Shown in pieces: positions 6,879 through 7,646 of a stretch of 7,646 nt of DNA. How positions within the stretch are numbered: the stretch's first letter is position 1; each line of letters opens with the position of its first letter. The position numbers and the translations under genes are program-made. The notes below the pieces were generated by a model. That model was not told the DNA's origin and ran no database searches. It saw nothing but the letters and a program-made list of their open reading frames with translations. This stretch comes from an uncultured Ideonella sp. (GTDB lineage: Bacteria > Pseudomonadota > Gammaproteobacteria > Burkholderiales > Burkholderiaceae): contig CAMLGG010000254.1 of NCBI GenBank assembly GCA_946479475.1, positions 1-7,646 on the forward strand. The letters are read 5' to 3'.

Positions 6879-7646
6879 TCAGTCGTGGGCGTAGATGTCC
6901 ACGTCCTTGGTCTCGCGGATGAACAGCACGCCGACGATGAAGCTCATCGAGGCCACCACGATCGGATACCACAGGCCGTTGTACATGTTGCCCGTCGACG
7001 CCACGATGGCGAAGGCGGTGGTCGGCAGCAGGCCGCCGAACCAGCCGTTGCCGATGTGGTACGGCAGGCTCATCGAGGTGTAGCGGATGCGGGTCGGGAA
7101 AAGCTCCACCAGCGCCGCGGCGATCGGGCCGTAGACCATGGTCACGTAGATCACGAGGATGGTCAGGATGGCGACGATGCTCCACCACTGGCCGCTCATG
7201 AAGCCGATCGGCTTGGCCTTGGCCGGATAGCCCGCGGCCGTCAGCGCCTCGGTCATCTCCTTCTTGAAGGCGCCGATGGCCTTGGTGCTTTCCTCGTCGA
7301 ACTTCTGGTTCACCACGTTGGCGGCCGGCGGGTTGAGCACCTTGTCGCCGATGGACACCGTGGCGGTGGAGCCGGCCGGGCCGTCGACGTTCTCGTAGCT
7401 CACCGCGTTCTGCGCGAGGAAGCGCTTGGCGATGTCGCACGGGGTCTTGAAGTCGATCTCACGCGCGATCGGGCTGCCCTGGAAGGAGCAGTGCGTCGGG
7501 TCGGAGGTCACCACCACGCGGTTGGACTTCTGGGCGGCGGCCAGTTCCGGGTTCGCGGCGTTGGTCAACGCGCCGAACAGCGGGAAGTAGGTCAGCGCGG
7601 CCAGCAGGCAGCCGGCCATGATGATGGGCTTGCGGCCGATCTTGTC
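6879..7646 (-). CDS. MFS transporter of the metabolite:H+ symporter (MHS) type; N-terminus cut off by the window edge
   Basis: This inner-membrane, probably proton-coupled carrier is visible for its last 255 residues; the frame is open to the right edge, so the start and about half the protein lie outside. The first visible residues, DKIGRKP, are the MFS cytoplasmic-loop signature, here most simply the loop between helices 8 and 9. A membrane helix follows (about 8-28), then a hydrophilic insert of about 120 residues (29-152), then helices at about 153-180, 196-216 and 224-243, and a short tail ending ETKDVDIYAHD. ELFPTRIRYTSMSLPYHIGN (181-200) is typical of the MHS group (relatives of ProP, KgtP and ShiA). 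By topology the insert should be periplasmic. It has two cysteines (C53, C70) that could form a disulfide. The substrate cannot be read from this fragment. The ATG at 7619 is internal and not the start. The gene ends at a shared convergent terminator. Confidence 0.9.
   Translation of the reverse strand, partial: DKIGRKPIIMAGCLLAALTYFPLFGALTNAANPELAAAQKSNRVVVTSDPTHCSFQGSPIAREIDFKTPCDIAKRFLAQNAVSYENVDGPAGSTATVSIGDKVLNPPAANVVNQKFDEESTKAIGAFKKEMTEALTAAGYPAKAKPIGFMSGQWWSIVAILTILVIYVTMVYGPIAAALVELFPTRIRYTSMSLPYHIGNGWFGGLLPTTAFAIVASTGNMYNGLWYPIVVASMSFIVGVLFIRETKDVDIYAHD

Noticed and set aside
6127..7440. Open frame of 437 codons on the minus strand
   Set aside because: It spans the oxidoreductase, the convergent terminator and the transporter. 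It is out of frame with both real genes.

Overview
The window looks like the chromosome of a GC-rich betaproteobacterium, most likely order Burkholderiales. This is inferred from the strong G/C third-position bias, the style of the proteins (a cysteine-type NAD-linked formate dehydrogenase, a Burkholderiales-style chemoreceptor and an MHS-type transporter) and the tight gene packing. I cannot name a genus from sequence alone.

Layout. Positions 1-5603 are a minus-strand block read right to left: a methyl-accepting chemotaxis protein (3717-5603), then fdhB (1929-3701), then fdhA (1932 down to the left edge, truncated). Only 15 bases separate the chemoreceptor stop from the fdhB start. fdhB and fdhA overlap by 4 bases (ATGA). 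A 106-base divergent intergenic region (5604-5709) carries three small palindromes. It separates the block from a plus-strand FAD-dependent oxidoreductase of the L-2-hydroxyglutarate oxidase/DAO family (5710-6825). A convergent, probably bidirectional terminator (6833-6856) follows. The right end holds the C-terminal 255 residues of a minus-strand MHS/MFS transporter (6879 to the right edge).

Function. FdhA and FdhB together form a soluble, cytoplasmic NAD-dependent formate dehydrogenase. Formate is oxidised at a Mo- or W-bis-pterin site in FdhA. Electrons pass through Fe-S clusters to the FMN of FdhB, which reduces NAD+. FdhB is a natural fusion of the NuoE-like (FdsG) and NuoF-like (FdsB) subunits, so the enzyme is of the two-subunit type known from Methylobacterium FDH1 rather than the separate fdsG-fdsB-fdsA arrangement. 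The chemoreceptor immediately upstream, in the same reading frame as fdhB, is the most unusual point of organisation. It could mean shared transcription of a sensor with the enzyme, but a taxis role tied to formate or redox state is only a hypothesis. The oxidoreductase and the transporter have no evident link to formate metabolism.

I found no RNA gene, CRISPR array, insertion sequence or prophage signature. No clearly new multi-gene system is evident. The observations worth checking are the chemoreceptor-fdhB junction, the absence of the His-Cys3 cluster site in FdhA, the large insert in the transporter and the palindromes in the divergent promoter region.
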